64,000 nucleotides of DNA from Mycolicibacterium chitae (GCF_900637205.1 NZ_LR134355.1:868001-932000); one strand, 5' to 3'; shown: positions 18,552 through 27,807, numbered from the stretch's first letter. The notes: a model not told the origin generated them from the sequence alone. Numbers and translations: made by a program.

Positions 18552-20147
18552 CTACATCCGGAAGACGCCGAAGTTCGACGTCCCCTCGATCGGGCCGCTG
18601 GCGATGGCGGACAGGCACATTCCCAGCACCGTGCGGGTGTCGCGCGGGTCGATGACGCCGTCGTCGTACAGCCGACCGGACAGGAACATCGGTAGCGATT
18701 CCGCCTCGATCTGGGCCTCGACGGCCGCGCGCAAGGCCGCGTCGGCGTCCTCGTCGACCTGCTGGCCGCGTGCCTGCGCGGCGGCGCGGCTGACGATCGA
18801 GAGCACGCCGGCGAGCTGGGTGCCGCCCATCACGGCCGACTTCGCCGAGGGCCAGGCGAACAGGAACCGGGGATCGTAGGCGCGCCCGCACATGCCGTAG
18901 TGCCCGGCGCCGTAGGACGCCCCGATCAGCAGCGAGATGTGCGGCACGGTCGAGTTGGACACCGCGTTGATCATCATCGAACCGTGCTTGATCATGCCGC
19001 CGGCCTCGTAGTCCTTGCCCACCATGTAGCCGGTGGTGTTGTGCAGGAACAACAGTGGCGTGTCGGAGCGGTTGGCCAGCTGGATGAACTGGGTGGCCTT
19101 CTGCGATTCCGCGCTGAACAGCACGCCGCGCGCGTTGGCCAGGATGCCCAGCGGGTATCCGCACACGGTGGCCCACCCGGTGACCAGCGAGCTGCCGTAG
19201 AGGGGCTTGAACTCGTCGAAGTCGGAGTCGTCGACGACGCGGGCGATCACCTCGCGCGGGTCGAACGGGATGCGCAGGTCGGCGGGCACGATCCCGATCA
19301 GTTCCTCGGCCGCCAGCCGCGGCTCGACGAACGCCCGGGGCTTCGGGCCCTTCTTGGTCCAGTTCAGTCGGGTGACGATGCGCCGGCCGATCCGCAGGGC
19401 GTCGAGTTCGTCGACCGCGAAGTAGTCGGCCAGACCCGAGGTGCGGGCGTGCATCTCGGCGCCACCGAGTTCTTCGTCGTCGGATTCTTCCCCGGTGGCC
19501 ATCTTCACCAGCGGCGGTCCGGCCAGGAACACCTTGGAGCGGTCCTTGATCATCACGACGTGGTCGGACATGCCCGGGATGTAGGCCCCACCGGCGGTCG
19601 AATTGCCGAACACCAGCGCGATGGTCGGGATGCCGGCCGCCGACAGTCGGGTCAGGTCGCGGAACAGCCGACCGCCCGGGATGAAGATCTCCTTCTGGGT
19701 GGGCAGGTCCGCACCGCCGGATTCCACCAGGGAAATCACCGGTAGCCGGTTCTCGAGCGCGATCTGGTTGGCCCGCAGTGTTTTCCGCAGTGTCCACGGA
19801 TTGCTGGTGCCGCCCTTCACCGTGGGGTCGTTGGCCACGATCATGCATTCGACGCCCTCGACCACGCCGATGCCGGTGACCACGCTCGCGCCGACCTGGA
19901 AATCGCTGCCGTAGGCGGCCAGCGCGCACAGTTCCAGGAACGGCGAGTCCGGATCCACCAGGGCCTCGACCCGCTCCCGTGCCGTGAGCTTTCCGCGGGC
20001 CCGGTGCCGGTCGACATACTTGGTCCCGCCGCCGGCGACCGCCTCGGCCAACTGGGCCTCCAGCTCCGCGAGCTTGGCGGTCAGCGCCGCGGCGGCCTCC
20101 GAGTACGCCGCCGAGTCGGTGTCCAGCGTGGACGGCAGCACGGTCAT
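18552..20147 (-). CDS. accD2: Acyl-CoA carboxylase beta (carboxyltransferase) subunit
   Basis: The 531-residue protein starts MTVLPSTLDTDSAAYSEAAA at 20147, where the ATG overlaps the fadE13 stop. A longer upstream frame is rejected for this reason. Both crotonase-like halves are present: ESGGADLPTQKEIFIPGG and GGAYIPGMSDHVVM in the N-half, and NTTGYMVGKDYEAGGMIKHGSMM and SYGAGHYGMCGRAYDPRF in the C-half. The sequence order fits the MCC/geranyl-CoA carboxylase beta branch more than the AccD4/5/6 branch, which I judge only from its internal motifs. It transfers CO2 from biotin on AccA2. Confidence 0.92.
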   Translation of the reverse strand: MTVLPSTLDTDSAAYSEAAAALTAKLAELEAQLAEAVAGGGTKYVDRHRARGKLTARERVEALVDPDSPFLELCALAAYGSDFQVGASVVTGIGVVEGVECMIVANDPTVKGGTSNPWTLRKTLRANQIALENRLPVISLVESGGADLPTQKEIFIPGGRLFRDLTRLSAAGIPTIALVFGNSTAGGAYIPGMSDHVVMIKDRSKVFLAGPPLVKMATGEESDDEELGGAEMHARTSGLADYFAVDELDALRIGRRIVTRLNWTKKGPKPRAFVEPRLAAEELIGIVPADLRIPFDPREVIARVVDDSDFDEFKPLYGSSLVTGWATVCGYPLGILANARGVLFSAESQKATQFIQLANRSDTPLLFLHNTTGYMVGKDYEAGGMIKHGSMMINAVSNSTVPHISLLIGASYGAGHYGMCGRAYDPRFLFAWPSAKSAVMGGTQLAGVLSIVSRAAAQARGQQVDEDADAALRAAVEAQIEAESLPMFLSGRLYDDGVIDPRDTRTVLGMCLSAIASGPIEGTSNFGVFRM

Positions 20148-21301
20148 GGGAGATATCCAAGCGTCTTGGCGGCCAACCCGGTCAGGATTTCGGTGGTCCC
20201 GCCGCCGATTCCCAGGATCCGCATGTCCCGGTATTGGCGTTCGACCTCGGATTCGGCCATATAACCCATCCCGCCGAACAACTGGACAGCCTGGTGGGCC
20301 ACCCATTCACCGGCCTCCACGGCGGTGTTCTTGGCGAAGCACACCTCGGCGATCAGGTTCGCGGCGTCGGGTCCGCCGGCGACTTGGCGTTCCACGACGT
20401 GCCGGGAGTACACCCGCGCGACGTCGACCCGTCGCGCCATCTCCGCCAGCGTGTTCTGCACCGCCTGCCGGGAGATCAGGGGCCGCCCGAAGGTCTCGCG
20501 GTCCCGGCACCACGCGACCGTGAGGTCGAGGCAGCGTTGCGCGCTCGAATACGCCTGGGCGGCAAGGCCGATCCGCTCGGAGACGAAGGCCGCGGCGATC
20601 TGCAGGAAGCCGCTGTTCTCGGCGCCGATCAGGTTGGCCGCCGGAACCCGGACGTCGGTGTAGGACAGCTCGGCGGTGTCGCTGGAACGCCAGCCCATCT
20701 TGTCGAGCCGGCGGGTCACTTGAAAACCGGGTGTGCCCTTCTCCACCACCAGCAGCGAGACGCCGGCGGCCCCCGGCCCGCCGGTGCGCACCGCGGTCAC
20801 CACGTAGTCCGCGCGCACCCCGGAGGTGATGTAGGTCTTGGCGCCGTTGACGATGAAGTGATCGCCGTCTCGGACGGCGCGCGTGGTCAGGTGCCCGACG
20901 TCGGATCCGCCGCCCGGTTCGGTGATGGCCAGCGCGCCGATCTTTTCGCCGCGCAGCGTCGGCCGGACGAACGCGTCGATCAGCCGGACATCTCCGGAGG
21001 CCGCCATGTGTGGCACCGCGATGCCGCTGGTGAACAACGACGCGAAAACTCCTCCCGGACAGCCTGATTCGTGCAGCTCCTCGCAGATCACCAGCGCGTC
21101 GGCCCCGTCGCCGCCCTCCCCGCCGACCGATTCCGGGAAGCCGGCGCCGAGCAGGCCGGCCTCGGCGGCCTTGCGGTGCAAGTCGCGGGGGAGTTCACCG
21201 GCCCGTTCCCAATCGTCGACGTGGGGCAGGATCTCGCGCTCGGCGAACCCGCGCACCGTCTTGCGCAACTGATCGCGCTCGGGGGTGGTCCAGATGCTCA
21301 C
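20144..21301 (-). CDS. fadE13: Acyl-CoA dehydrogenase FadE13
   Basis: The 385-residue acyl-CoA dehydrogenase starts at GTG 21301 (VSIWTTPERDQLRKTVR), which overlaps the stop of the AtuA-like gene by four bases (GTGA). The canonical ALAITEPGGGSDVGHL, LFGGMGYMAESEVERQYRD (with the catalytic Glu region) and RILGIGGGTTEI motifs are present. The operon carries two acyl-CoA dehydrogenases, as expected for a pathway with two separate dehydrogenation steps. Confidence 0.92.
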   Translation of the reverse strand: MSIWTTPERDQLRKTVRGFAEREILPHVDDWERAGELPRDLHRKAAEAGLLGAGFPESVGGEGGDGADALVICEELHESGCPGGVFASLFTSGIAVPHMAASGDVRLIDAFVRPTLRGEKIGALAITEPGGGSDVGHLTTRAVRDGDHFIVNGAKTYITSGVRADYVVTAVRTGGPGAAGVSLLVVEKGTPGFQVTRRLDKMGWRSSDTAELSYTDVRVPAANLIGAENSGFLQIAAAFVSERIGLAAQAYSSAQRCLDLTVAWCRDRETFGRPLISRQAVQNTLAEMARRVDVARVYSRHVVERQVAGGPDAANLIAEVCFAKNTAVEAGEWVAHQAVQLFGGMGYMAESEVERQYRDMRILGIGGGTTEILTGLAAKTLGYLP

Positions 21302-23001
21302 GGCAGCAGCCTTTCGGGGATGTCGAGGTGCCGAGCTCGCAACCATTCACCGAGGCCCTTGGCCTGCGGGTCGAAGCGCGCGGCGTAGGCCACCCCTTCG
21401 CCGAGGATGCCCTCGATGACGAAGTTCACCGCATACAGGTTGGGCAGCAGGTGCCGGGTGACGGTGAACTCCGCGGTCTCCGGCAGCAACTGCCGCAGCG
21501 CGGGCACCGTCAGGGTGTGGGCCAACCAGCGCCATTGCTCCTCGGTGCGCACCCAGACGCCGATGTTGGCGTTGCCGCCCTTGTCGCCGCTGCGCGCGCC
21601 GGCGATGGTGCCCAGCGGCACCCGCCGAGTCCGCCCGTCGGGCAGGGCCTCGGGGAGCGGTGTGTCGTCGACGGGTCGCAGTTCGCGGGTGTCGTCGGCC
21701 GCAGGAATGTCGGTGCGGGTGCCGTCGGCATGGACCGCGACGTGGGGCACCTTTCCGGCGGCGACGTAGCCGGGGCGGAACACGCCGTACACCTGACCGT
21801 CGCCGGGCGGTGCGGTGACGTGAAAACCCGGGTAGCTGGCCAACGCGAGTTCGATTCCGGCGCTGGTGAATTGCCGTCCCACCTTGGCAGGGTCGGCGTC
21901 GCGGACGGTGCAGTGCAGCAGCGCGCTCGCGGTCTCCTCGGTGTCGGCGTCGGGATGGTCGGTGCGGGCCAGGTTCCACTGCAACTCCGCGGGCCGGGTC
22001 GGCAACGCCGCCTCCAGTTGGCGGCGCACCAACGCGGCCTTGGCCTCGATGTCCAGCCCGGTCAGGACGAAGGTCACGGTGTTGCGGAAGCCGCCGATGC
22101 TGTTCAGCGACACCTTGAGGGTGGGCGGCGGCGGCTCGCCCACCGCGCCGGTGATCGCGACCCGGTCTGTTCCCTGCTCGGTGAGCCGCACGCTGTCCAT
22201 CCGCGCGGTCACGTCCGGGTTGGCGTAGCGACCGTCGGTGATCTCGTAGAGCAGTTGGCTGGTGACGGTGCCGACGCTGACCTGCCCGCCGGTGCCGGGG
22301 TGCTTGGTGATCACCGCGGAACCGTCGTCGTGCACCTCGGCCAGCGGGAAACCGGGGTGGGTGAGGTCGGCCACCTCGGTGAAGAACGCGTAGTTGCCGC
22401 CGGTGGCCTGGATGCCGCACTCGATGACGTGCCCGGCGATCACCGCGCCGGCGAGTCTGTCGTAGTCGGTGCGGCGCCAGCCGAAGTGCGCCGCGGCGGG
22501 GCCGACGATCACCGAGGCGTCGGTGACGCGCCCGGTCACGACGACGTCTGCCCCCGACTGCAGGCAGTCCACGATGCCCCAGGCGCCCAGATACGCGTTG
22601 GCGGTGAGCACATCGCCGAAGCCGAGGTCGGCGGCGCGACCCAGCAGGTCATCGCCCTCGACATGCGCGACGCGGACACCGAGGCCGAGTTTGTCGGACA
22701 GGGCGCGCACGGCGGCGGCCAGGCCGGCCGGGTTCAGGCCGCCCGCGTTGGCGACGATGCGCACGCCCTTGTCCTGGGCCAGCCCCAGGCAGTCCTCGAG
22801 TTGGCGCAGGAAGGTCTTGGCGTAGCCGCCCTCGGGGTTCTTCATCCGGTCGCGTCCGAGGATGAGCATGGTCAACTCGGCCAGATAGTCACCGGTCAGG
22901 TAGTCCAGCTCGCCGCCCTCGAGCATCTCCCGCATGGCCGCGAGGCGGTCGCCGTAGAAACCCGAGCAGTTGCCGATGCGCACCGCACCCGTCACGCGCA
23001 C
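21298..23001 (-). CDS. AtuA-like acyclic-terpene-utilisation protein (DUF1446)
   Basis: The 567-residue protein has the AtuA/DUF1446 signature at its start (RIGNCSGFYGDRLAAMREML, GGELDYLTGDYLAELTM) and the DVVVTGRVTDASV motif mid-protein. A C-terminal domain (about 470-567) follows. The start is GTG at 23001, with a second possible GTG two codons later. It is the first gene of the leftward operon with fadE13, accD2, accA2, fadE12 and echA7, and corresponds to Rv0976c. AtuA is required for citronellol and geraniol growth in Pseudomonas, but its reaction is not established. Confidence 0.82.
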   Translation of the reverse strand: MRVTGAVRIGNCSGFYGDRLAAMREMLEGGELDYLTGDYLAELTMLILGRDRMKNPEGGYAKTFLRQLEDCLGLAQDKGVRIVANAGGLNPAGLAAAVRALSDKLGLGVRVAHVEGDDLLGRAADLGFGDVLTANAYLGAWGIVDCLQSGADVVVTGRVTDASVIVGPAAAHFGWRRTDYDRLAGAVIAGHVIECGIQATGGNYAFFTEVADLTHPGFPLAEVHDDGSAVITKHPGTGGQVSVGTVTSQLLYEITDGRYANPDVTARMDSVRLTEQGTDRVAITGAVGEPPPPTLKVSLNSIGGFRNTVTFVLTGLDIEAKAALVRRQLEAALPTRPAELQWNLARTDHPDADTEETASALLHCTVRDADPAKVGRQFTSAGIELALASYPGFHVTAPPGDGQVYGVFRPGYVAAGKVPHVAVHADGTRTDIPAADDTRELRPVDDTPLPEALPDGRTRRVPLGTIAGARSGDKGGNANIGVWVRTEEQWRWLAHTLTVPALRQLLPETAEFTVTRHLLPNLYAVNFVIEGILGEGVAYAARFDPQAKGLGEWLRARHLDIPERLLP

Positions 23002-23179
23002 TCCTCACCCTCGCCGGCCACCTCGGCACGTTACCCGGTACCGCCGGTCCCGGGTCAAGAGATGAGGGACATCTTGATTTGGGGCGCACGCAGGTCACCC
23101 GCTATCCTGATCAGCAACTGTCGTCGCTGGGTTTGCGCGACTGACCTTCGGGTCCCCAAAAGCTAAGGAGATGCACGTC

Positions 23180-23353
23180 ATGGCCGTGCCCAAACGGAGA
23201 ATGTCGCGCTCGAACACCCGCAGCCGTCGCGCGCAGTGGAAGACCGAGGCCACCGGCCTGGTCAACGTCACTGTCGCAGGTCAGCAGCACAAGGTGCCGC
23301 GGCGCCTGCTCAAGGCCGCCCGCCTGGGTCTGGTCGATCTCGACAAGCGCTGA
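23180..23353 (+). CDS. rpmF: 50S ribosomal protein L32
   Basis: The 57-residue basic protein reads [20 protein letters not shown]. The ATG at 23180 is preferred over ATG 23171 because AAGGAG at 23165-23170 gives a normal 9-base spacing to it and almost none to the other. It has no CxxC zinc pairs, so it is the cysteine-free form of L32. It is divergent from the AtuA-like operon and lies 62 bp before mprA. Confidence 0.95.
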   Translation: MAVPKRRMSRSNTRSRRAQWKTEATGLVNVTVAGQQHKVPRRLLKAARLGLVDLDKR

Positions 23354-23375
23354 CCTGAACCCGCCGCGGCGCGCC

Positions 23376-23392
23376 TCTCAGCCTGGTCTCAG
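23376..23392 (+). promoter_or_regulatory. MprA box upstream of mprA
   Basis: Two TCTCAG direct repeats begin at 23376 and 23387, exactly 11 bp apart, 24 bp before the mprA start. The described MprA box is a pair of loosely conserved direct repeats with a TCTCAG-like core. The same pair with the same period occurs before pepD, a known MprA target. Confidence 0.75.
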
Positions 23393-23415
23393 GCGTTGGG
23401 ATAACACTGGTTGCT

Positions 23416-24102
23416 GTGCGGATTCTTGTCGTTGATGATGATCGCGCCGTCCGCGAGTCCCTGCGCAGGTCCCTAACTTTCAACGGGTACTCCGTGAGCC
23501 TGGCCGAGGACGGCGTCGAGGCGCTGAACGCCATTGCCGAGGATCGCCCGGACGCGGTGATCCTCGATGTGATGATGCCCAGGCTCGACGGCCTGGAGGT
23601 CTGTCGGCAACTGCGCAGCTCGGGCGACGATCTGCCGATCCTGGTGCTGACCGCCCGCGATTCGGTGTCCGAACGCGTGGCGGGGCTCGACGCCGGCGCC
23701 GACGATTATTTGCCCAAACCCTTCGCGCTGGAGGAACTGCTCGCGCGGATGCGGGCCCTGCTGCGCCGCACCACCGGCGACGACCAGGCCGACTCGATGG
23801 CGATGACGTTCGCCGATCTGACCCTGGACCCCGCCACCCGCGACGTCACCCGCGGTGATCGGCACATCAGCCTGACCCGCACCGAGTTCGCGCTGCTGGA
23901 GATGCTGATCGCGAACCCGAGGCGGGTGTTGACCCGCAGCCGCATCCTCGAGGAGGTCTGGGGATTCGACTTCCCGACCTCGGGCAACGCCCTCGAGGTG
24001 TATGTCGGCTACCTGCGACGCAAGACCGAGGCAGAAGGGGAGTCACGGCTGATCCACACCGTGCGCGGGGTGGGTTACGTGCTGCGCGAGACGCCGCCGT
24101 GA
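23416..24102 (+). CDS. mprA: Response regulator MprA
   Basis: The 228-residue OmpR-family regulator starts at GTG 23416. The receiver domain has the acidic cluster DDD at 7-9, phospho-acceptor D51 in VILDVMMP, T79 and K101 (LPKPF). The C-terminal winged helix (about 130-225) ends [12 protein letters not shown]. It is the response regulator of the MprAB envelope-stress pathway, which controls sigE, sigB and pepD in M. tuberculosis. The MprA box immediately upstream indicates autoregulation. mprB follows after 13 bp. Confidence 0.97.
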   Translation: MRILVVDDDRAVRESLRRSLTFNGYSVSLAEDGVEALNAIAEDRPDAVILDVMMPRLDGLEVCRQLRSSGDDLPILVLTARDSVSERVAGLDAGADDYLPKPFALEELLARMRALLRRTTGDDQADSMAMTFADLTLDPATRDVTRGDRHISLTRTEFALLEMLIANPRRVLTRSRILEEVWGFDFPTSGNALEVYVGYLRRKTEAEGESRLIHTVRGVGYVLRETPP

Positions 24103-24115
24103 CGCTGAGGTTCTG

Positions 24116-25633
24116 ATGGCGTTGTTGCAACCCCAGCCGCTCAAGCGGCCCCCGCTCCGGGCCACAACATCGCTGTCGCTGCGGTGGCGGGTGATGTTGC
24201 TGGCCATGTCCATGGTGGCGATGGTCGTGGTCCTGATGGCGGTCGCGGTCTACGCGGTGGTCGCCGCGGCGCTGTACGACGACATCGACAACCAGTTGCA
24301 GAGCCGGGCCCAATTGTTGATCGCCAGCGGGTCATTGGCCGCCGATCCCGGGAAGGCCATCGAAGGCACGGCGTACTCCGACGTCAACGCGATGCTGATC
24401 AACCCGGGCCGCTCGATCTACACCGCGAACCAGGAAGGGCAGACGCTGCCGATCGGTGCCACCGAAAAGGCCGTCATCCGCGGTGAGCTGTTCATGTCCC
24501 GTCGCACCGCGGCCGACCAGCGGATCCTGGCGGTGCATCTGCCCAACGGCAGCACGCTGCTGATCTCCAAGAGCTTGGCGCCCACCGACGCGGTGATGAG
24601 CAAGCTGCGATGGGTCCTGCTCGTGGTCGGCGGCATCGGCGTTGCGGTGGCGGCGATTTCGGGCGGCATCGTCATTCGCACCGGATTGCGTCCGGTCGCC
24701 CGGCTCACCGAAGCCGCCGAACGAGTGGCGCGCACCGACGACCTGCGGCCCATCCCGGTGTTCGGCAGCGACGAACTGGCGCGCTTGACCGAGGCGTTCA
24801 ACACGATGCTGCGCGCGCTCACCGAATCCCGCGAGCGACAGGGCCGACTGGTGGCCGACGCCGGCCACGAACTGCGGACGCCGCTGACGTCACTGCGCAC
24901 CAACGTCGAGTTGCTCATCGCGGCACAGCAGCCCGGTGCGCCGCCGCTGCCGGAGTCGGAGATGGCCGATCTGCGCACGGACGTCATCGGTCAGATCGAG
25001 GAATTGTCGACCCTGGTCGGCGATCTCGTGGACCTCACCCGCGACGACGCCGGCGGGGTGGTCCACGAGGCGGTCGACATGACCGAGGTGGTGGACCGGT
25101 GCCTCGAGCGGGTTCGTCGGCGCCGCAACGACATCGAGTTCGACGTCGACGTCGCCCCGTGGCAGGTCTACGGCGACGCGGCGGGACTGTCCCGCGCGGT
25201 GCTCAACCTGCTCGACAACGCCGCCAAGTGGAGCCCGTCCGGCGGCCGGGTGGGACTGAAGCTCACACAGCTGGACCCCGCGCACGCCGAACTGGTGGTG
25301 TCCGACCGGGGGCCGGGCATTCCGGTGGCCGATCGACATCTGGTGTTCGAGCGGTTCTACCGGTCCCCGGAGGCGCGGGCCATGCCCGGTTCCGGTCTCG
25401 GCCTGGCGATCGTGAAACACGTTGTGCTCAAACACGGCGGTGCGCTGCGCGTCGAGGACACCGTCCCGGGCGGCGATCCGCCGGGTACCGCCATCTACGT
25501 GCTGCTGCCCGGCGCGCCACTGCCGCCCGTGTCACACCACGATCTGCACAGTGGTGGCGAGCACAATGGGAACGAATCACCAGCGCAGCAGAGTGTTATC
25601 TCAGTGGATTCTCAGTCGACACGGGCAAAGTAG
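24116..25633 (+). CDS. mprB: Sensor histidine kinase MprB
   Basis: The 505-residue membrane kinase has a first transmembrane segment at about 26-54 and an extracytoplasmic loop to about 160. A second segment (165-187, LRWVLLVVGGIGVAVAAISGG) is followed by HAMP, then the H-box ADAGHELRTPLTSL with phospho-acceptor H251. The ATP-binding domain has the N-box LLDNAAKWSP, DRGPGIP and GSGLGLAIVKHVV. It senses envelope stress with MprA; in M. tuberculosis DnaK and PepD influence it. The C-terminal 30 residues are polar and probably disordered. Confidence 0.96.
   Translation: MALLQPQPLKRPPLRATTSLSLRWRVMLLAMSMVAMVVVLMAVAVYAVVAAALYDDIDNQLQSRAQLLIASGSLAADPGKAIEGTAYSDVNAMLINPGRSIYTANQEGQTLPIGATEKAVIRGELFMSRRTAADQRILAVHLPNGSTLLISKSLAPTDAVMSKLRWVLLVVGGIGVAVAAISGGIVIRTGLRPVARLTEAAERVARTDDLRPIPVFGSDELARLTEAFNTMLRALTESRERQGRLVADAGHELRTPLTSLRTNVELLIAAQQPGAPPLPESEMADLRTDVIGQIEELSTLVGDLVDLTRDDAGGVVHEAVDMTEVVDRCLERVRRRRNDIEFDVDVAPWQVYGDAAGLSRAVLNLLDNAAKWSPSGGRVGLKLTQLDPAHAELVVSDRGPGIPVADRHLVFERFYRSPEARAMPGSGLGLAIVKHVVLKHGGALRVEDTVPGGDPPGTAIYVLLPGAPLPPVSHHDLHSGGEHNGNESPAQQSVISVDSQSTRAK
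25599..25615 (+). promoter_or_regulatory. MprA box upstream of pepD
   Basis: TCTCAG at 25599 and TCTCAG at 25610 form direct repeats with the same 11-bp period seen upstream of mprA. They overlap the 3' end of mprB and end 73 bp before the pepD start. pepD is a known MprA and SigE target. Confidence 0.75.
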
Positions 25634-25687
25634 GGGACAGCCGGTCATTGTGACCGCGCTTTGACTTGAAGGACAAGCACAGGACAC

Positions 25688-27070
25688 ATGACGAACGACC
25701 CGAGGTACTCGCCGCACCAGCACGGCCAGCACGGACCGCGTGCCGTCGGGGAACCGCATGCGCCGCAACCATATCCGGGCGCGTACCAGCAGGGCTACGA
25801 CTGGCGCTACGCCACGCAGCAGAGCGCGCAGCAGCCGCGCCCACCGTACGGCCCCTACCGGCCCGGTCCGCAGGCGCCGGTACCGCGCCCGGCAAAGCCT
25901 CGGAGCGGTTCCCGCACAGCGGCTTTGGCAGTCGGCGCATTGGCCATCGCGGCGGTCTCGGCGGGAATCGGTGGCGGCGTGGCACTTCTGGCCCAGCCCG
26001 ACGAGCAGACGTCGTCAACCATGACGACGGTGACCGGCGCCGCCCCGAGTGTGCCGGCCGCCAACGTGCCCGCGGGTTCCATCGAGCAGGTGGCCATGAA
26101 GGTCGTCCCCAGCGTCGTGAAGCTCGAGACCAGCCTGGGCCGGGCGAACGAGGAGGGTTCGGGGGTGGTCCTGACCTCGGACGGCTTGATCCTCACCAAC
26201 AATCACGTGGTGTCGGCCGCGGCGAACAGCCCGGTGCCCGGCCCCGGCGCGGCGCCGCTGGACCCCGACCGCCCGCAGATCCCGCGCAACCGCGGAAACG
26301 CCAAGCCCACCACCACCGTCACGTTCGCCGACGGCAGTACCGCGCCCTTCACGGTCGTCGGTACCGATCCGCTCAGCGACATCGCGGTGGTGCGCGCCGA
26401 AGGCGTGTCCGACCTGACGCCGATCACCATCGGATCCTCGGCCGACCTCAAGGTGGGGCAGTACGTCGTCGCGATCGGCTCACCGCTGGGCCTGGAGGGC
26501 ACCGTCACCACGGGCATCGTCAGCGCGCTGAACCGCCCGGTCTCGACCGCCGGCGACACCAACAACCAGAACACCGTGCTGGACGCCATCCAGACCGACG
26601 CGGCGATCAACCCGGGGAACTCCGGGGGCGCGCTGGTCAACATGAACGGCGAACTGGTGGGCATCAACTCGGCGATCGCGACGCTGGGCGGCGACGCCGT
26701 CGGCGGCCCCAAGGGCGGATCCATCGGACTCGGCTTCGCCATCCCGGTGGACCAGGCCAAGCGGATCGCCGACGAGCTGATCAGCTCCGGTAAGGCCTCA
26801 CGCGCGTCGCTGGGTGTCCAGGTCAGCAACGACACCACGTCCAACGGCGCCAAGATCGTCGAGGTCACCGAGGGTGGCGCCGCGGCGGCCGCGGGGCTGC
26901 CCAGCGGCGCCGTGGTGATCAAGGTGGACGACCGCGTCATCGCCAGTGCGGATGCCCTGGTGGCGGCCGTGCGGTCCAAGGCGCCCGGCGACACCATCAC
27001 GGTGAGCTATCTGGACGAGGGTGGCAAACCGGGATCGGTGCAGGTCACCTTGGGCGAGGCGGGCCAGTGA
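25688..27070 (+). CDS. pepD: HtrA-like serine protease PepD
   Basis: The 460-residue protein has a disordered Gln/Pro/His-rich cytoplasmic N-terminus (1-75), one membrane anchor (about 78-103, ALAVGALAIAAVSAGIGGGVALLA), a trypsin-like domain and a C-terminal PDZ domain (about 370-455). The catalytic triad is H173 (NNHVVS), D231 (LSDIAVV) and S312 (GNSGGAL). PepD degrades misfolded envelope proteins and feeds back on MprAB signalling. The MprA box upstream fits this. Its stop overlaps the GTG start of moaB2. Confidence 0.96.
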   Translation: MTNDPRYSPHQHGQHGPRAVGEPHAPQPYPGAYQQGYDWRYATQQSAQQPRPPYGPYRPGPQAPVPRPAKPRSGSRTAALAVGALAIAAVSAGIGGGVALLAQPDEQTSSTMTTVTGAAPSVPAANVPAGSIEQVAMKVVPSVVKLETSLGRANEEGSGVVLTSDGLILTNNHVVSAAANSPVPGPGAAPLDPDRPQIPRNRGNAKPTTTVTFADGSTAPFTVVGTDPLSDIAVVRAEGVSDLTPITIGSSADLKVGQYVVAIGSPLGLEGTVTTGIVSALNRPVSTAGDTNNQNTVLDAIQTDAAINPGNSGGALVNMNGELVGINSAIATLGGDAVGGPKGGSIGLGFAIPVDQAKRIADELISSGKASRASLGVQVSNDTTSNGAKIVEVTEGGAAAAAGLPSGAVVIKVDDRVIASADALVAAVRSKAPGDTITVSYLDEGGKPGSVQVTLGEAGQ

Positions 27071-27636
27071 CGAGGCAGCTGCCGCCGTTGTTGACCGATC
27101 CCGTCATCCCGCTGTCCGCAGCCGGATATACGGTGACAGCTATGGAACAGCCTGTGGAGCTGGTGGGTAGGGCGCTGGTGGTGGTCGTGGACGACCGGAC
27201 CGCGCATGGCGAGGAGGACCACAGCGGGCCGTTGGTCACCGAGTTGCTCAACGAGGCCGGGTTCGTCGTCGACGGCGTCGTGGTGGTCGCCGCCGACGAG
27301 GTGGAGATCCGGAACGCCCTGAACACGGCCGTGATCGGCGGTGTCGATCTGGTGGTGTCCGTGGGCGGCACGGGGGTCACCCCGCGCGATGTCACGCCCG
27401 AGGCCACCCTGGACATCCTGGACCGCGAATTGCTCGGGATCGCCGAAGCGCTGCGCGGCTCGGGGCTTTCCGCGGGCATCTCGGACGCCGGGGTGTCCCG
27501 CGGCCTGGCCGGGATCTCGGGCAGCACCCTGGTGGTCAACCTGCCGGGCTCACGCGCCGCGGTGCGCGACGGCATGGCAACGCTGAACCCGCTGGCCGCT
27601 CACGTCATCGGGCAGCTGTCGAGCTTGGAGATCTGA
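27067..27636 (+). CDS. moaB2: MoaB2-like molybdopterin-binding-fold protein
   Basis: The 189-residue MogA/MoaB-fold protein has VVVVDDRTAHGEEDHSGPLVTELL, SVGGTGVTPRDVTPEAT and the C-terminal NLPGSRAAVRDGMATLNPLAAHV motif. GTG 27067 couples it to pepD through a GTGA overlap. An ATG at 27142 (MEQPVELVGRAL) is an alternative that would still give the whole fold. In M. tuberculosis MoaB2 has been linked to SigH-dependent regulation as well as to molybdenum-cofactor synthesis; its place in the mprAB-pepD operon fits a stress role, which is inference. Confidence 0.9.
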   Translation: MTRQLPPLLTDPVIPLSAAGYTVTAMEQPVELVGRALVVVVDDRTAHGEEDHSGPLVTELLNEAGFVVDGVVVVAADEVEIRNALNTAVIGGVDLVVSVGGTGVTPRDVTPEATLDILDRELLGIAEALRGSGLSAGISDAGVSRGLAGISGSTLVVNLPGSRAAVRDGMATLNPLAAHVIGQLSSLEI

Positions 27637-27673
27637 ACACGTTTTCGAGCAAACGCAATTCGTTCGGCCGACA

Positions 27674-27709
27674 CGCCGGGGGTGTACTCACCCCCGGCGT
27701 TTGCTTTTC
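27674..27709 (+). terminator. Intrinsic terminator of mprAB-pepD-moaB2
   Basis: An 11-bp stem (CGCCGGGGGTG, loop TACT, complement to 27699) is followed by TTTGCTTTTCT. It lies 38 bp after the moaB2 stop. Confidence 0.92.
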
Positions 27710-27777
27710 TCGTAACGGTTGTGGTCCCGTGTGCATGTATTGCGTTACGTGCACGTGAACAGGGAAAATAGGCGACG

Positions 27778-27793
27778 TGTGATCTTCATCACA
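27778..27793. promoter_or_regulatory. Crp (cAMP receptor protein) box
   Basis: TGTGATCTTCATCACA is a perfect match to TGTGA-N6-TCACA, the site bound by mycobacterial Crp (Rv3676-type). It ends 14 bp before the start of the small gene at 27808. Placement this close to the start suggests repression of that gene, or activation of a promoter just downstream. Confidence 0.8.
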
Positions 27794-27807
27794 CAACGGG
27801 AGGGACT

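Noticed and set aside
15412..20160. 1582-residue leftward frame
   Set aside because: Only its C-terminal 388 codons are a gene (fadE12). The rest is an open shadow frame over accA2 and accD2 caused by high GC.
22981..23170. Promoter and riboswitch search upstream of rpmF
   Set aside because: TTGATT and TATCCT are present but 23 bp apart. I found no convincing promoter or structured leader.
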